This document shows, in pieces, positions 63,849 to 64,000 of a stretch of DNA of 64,000 nt. The DNA is from Phoronis australis (Eukaryota; Phoronida; Phoronidae). The position numbers were made by a program, and so were the translations under genes. The stretch lies in assembly GCA_002633005.1 (NCBI GenBank), contig NMRA01000395.1:12858-76857 (forward strand), given 5' to 3'. Under the pieces are notes generated by a model that searched no databases, was not told the DNA's origin, and saw only the letters and a program-made list of their open reading frames with translations. Numbering within the stretch: position 1 is the first letter of the stretch; each line of letters opens with the position of its first letter.

Positions 63849-64000
63849 AGGAGAATGCCAACCGATTTAATTAGTCTTTTTTACCGTCTTAATCGGTCTA
63901 TATCCACATCGCCTCATATACGGTCGCCAACGTCACCTTGCCGAGAGGTGTCACGTTAATTTGTGAGGAAGGTGAGAAACGACGCAGCGACGTCAGTGGT
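63849..64000. mobile_element. TTAA-flanked transposon, copy 2, cut by the window end
   Basis: TTAA at 63845-63848 is followed by AGGAGAATGCCAACC, and then about 150 bp that match the left end of the element at 17526 with scattered substitutions. It runs off the window. Confidence 0.8.

Noticed and set aside
1-64000. CRISPR arrays, prokaryotic operons or phage
   Set aside because: No regularly spaced repeats with unique spacers; intron-exon structure and gene density are eukaryotic.

Overview
This window is animal (metazoan) nuclear DNA. It is AT-rich and holds a multi-exon gene on the minus strand with GT-AG introns, plus many short inverted-repeat transposons. There is no operon structure, Shine-Dalgarno pattern or prokaryotic gene density. 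The gene family, compact introns (0.2-4.6 kb), transposon load and abundance of the palindrome TACATGTA fit a marine invertebrate, possibly a cephalochordate, hemichordate or echinoderm. The species cannot be fixed from the sequence alone. Three single N bases (32045, 37973, 50139) mark assembly joins. Two of them sit exactly between near-identical copies of about 1.1 kb, which looks like unmerged haplotypes.

The one well-supported gene covers 13192-36399 on the minus strand. It has 15 exons, all with matching splice phases, encoding about 1858 residues of mostly coiled coil. Exons near 36.4-34.3 kb carry the SOGA-type coil, so I call it a member of the MTCL/SOGA family (microtubule cross-linking factor / suppressor of glucose by autophagy). 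The terminal exon encodes a 300-residue Ser/Pro/Lys-rich tail and the stop. The 5' end is not resolved; candidate upstream exons are at 41024-41107 and, weakly, 44361-44447. The first coding intron uses a GC-AG pair.

Layout: 1-13191 lies downstream of the gene. It holds a tRNA-like relic, a diverged tandem duplication, a MITE relic and a degenerate minisatellite of about 62 bp period, and is otherwise unrecognised. 13192-36399 is the gene, whose introns host several transposons, including two TTAA-flanked elements that make up much of the introns they occupy. 36400-49700 holds the haplotype-like duplication, hAT-like elements with 8-bp target duplications, a nested insertion, and a possible start of a plus-strand SANT/Myb-like gene. 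49700-64000 is mostly unrecognised, with a tandem MITE pair, a long-TIR element, a decayed THAP zinc-finger remnant inside an inverted-repeat frame, and a second copy of the larger TTAA element cut by the window end.

The clearest new-looking material is the set of non-autonomous DNA transposon families, several defined here by paired copies, inverted termini and target duplications.
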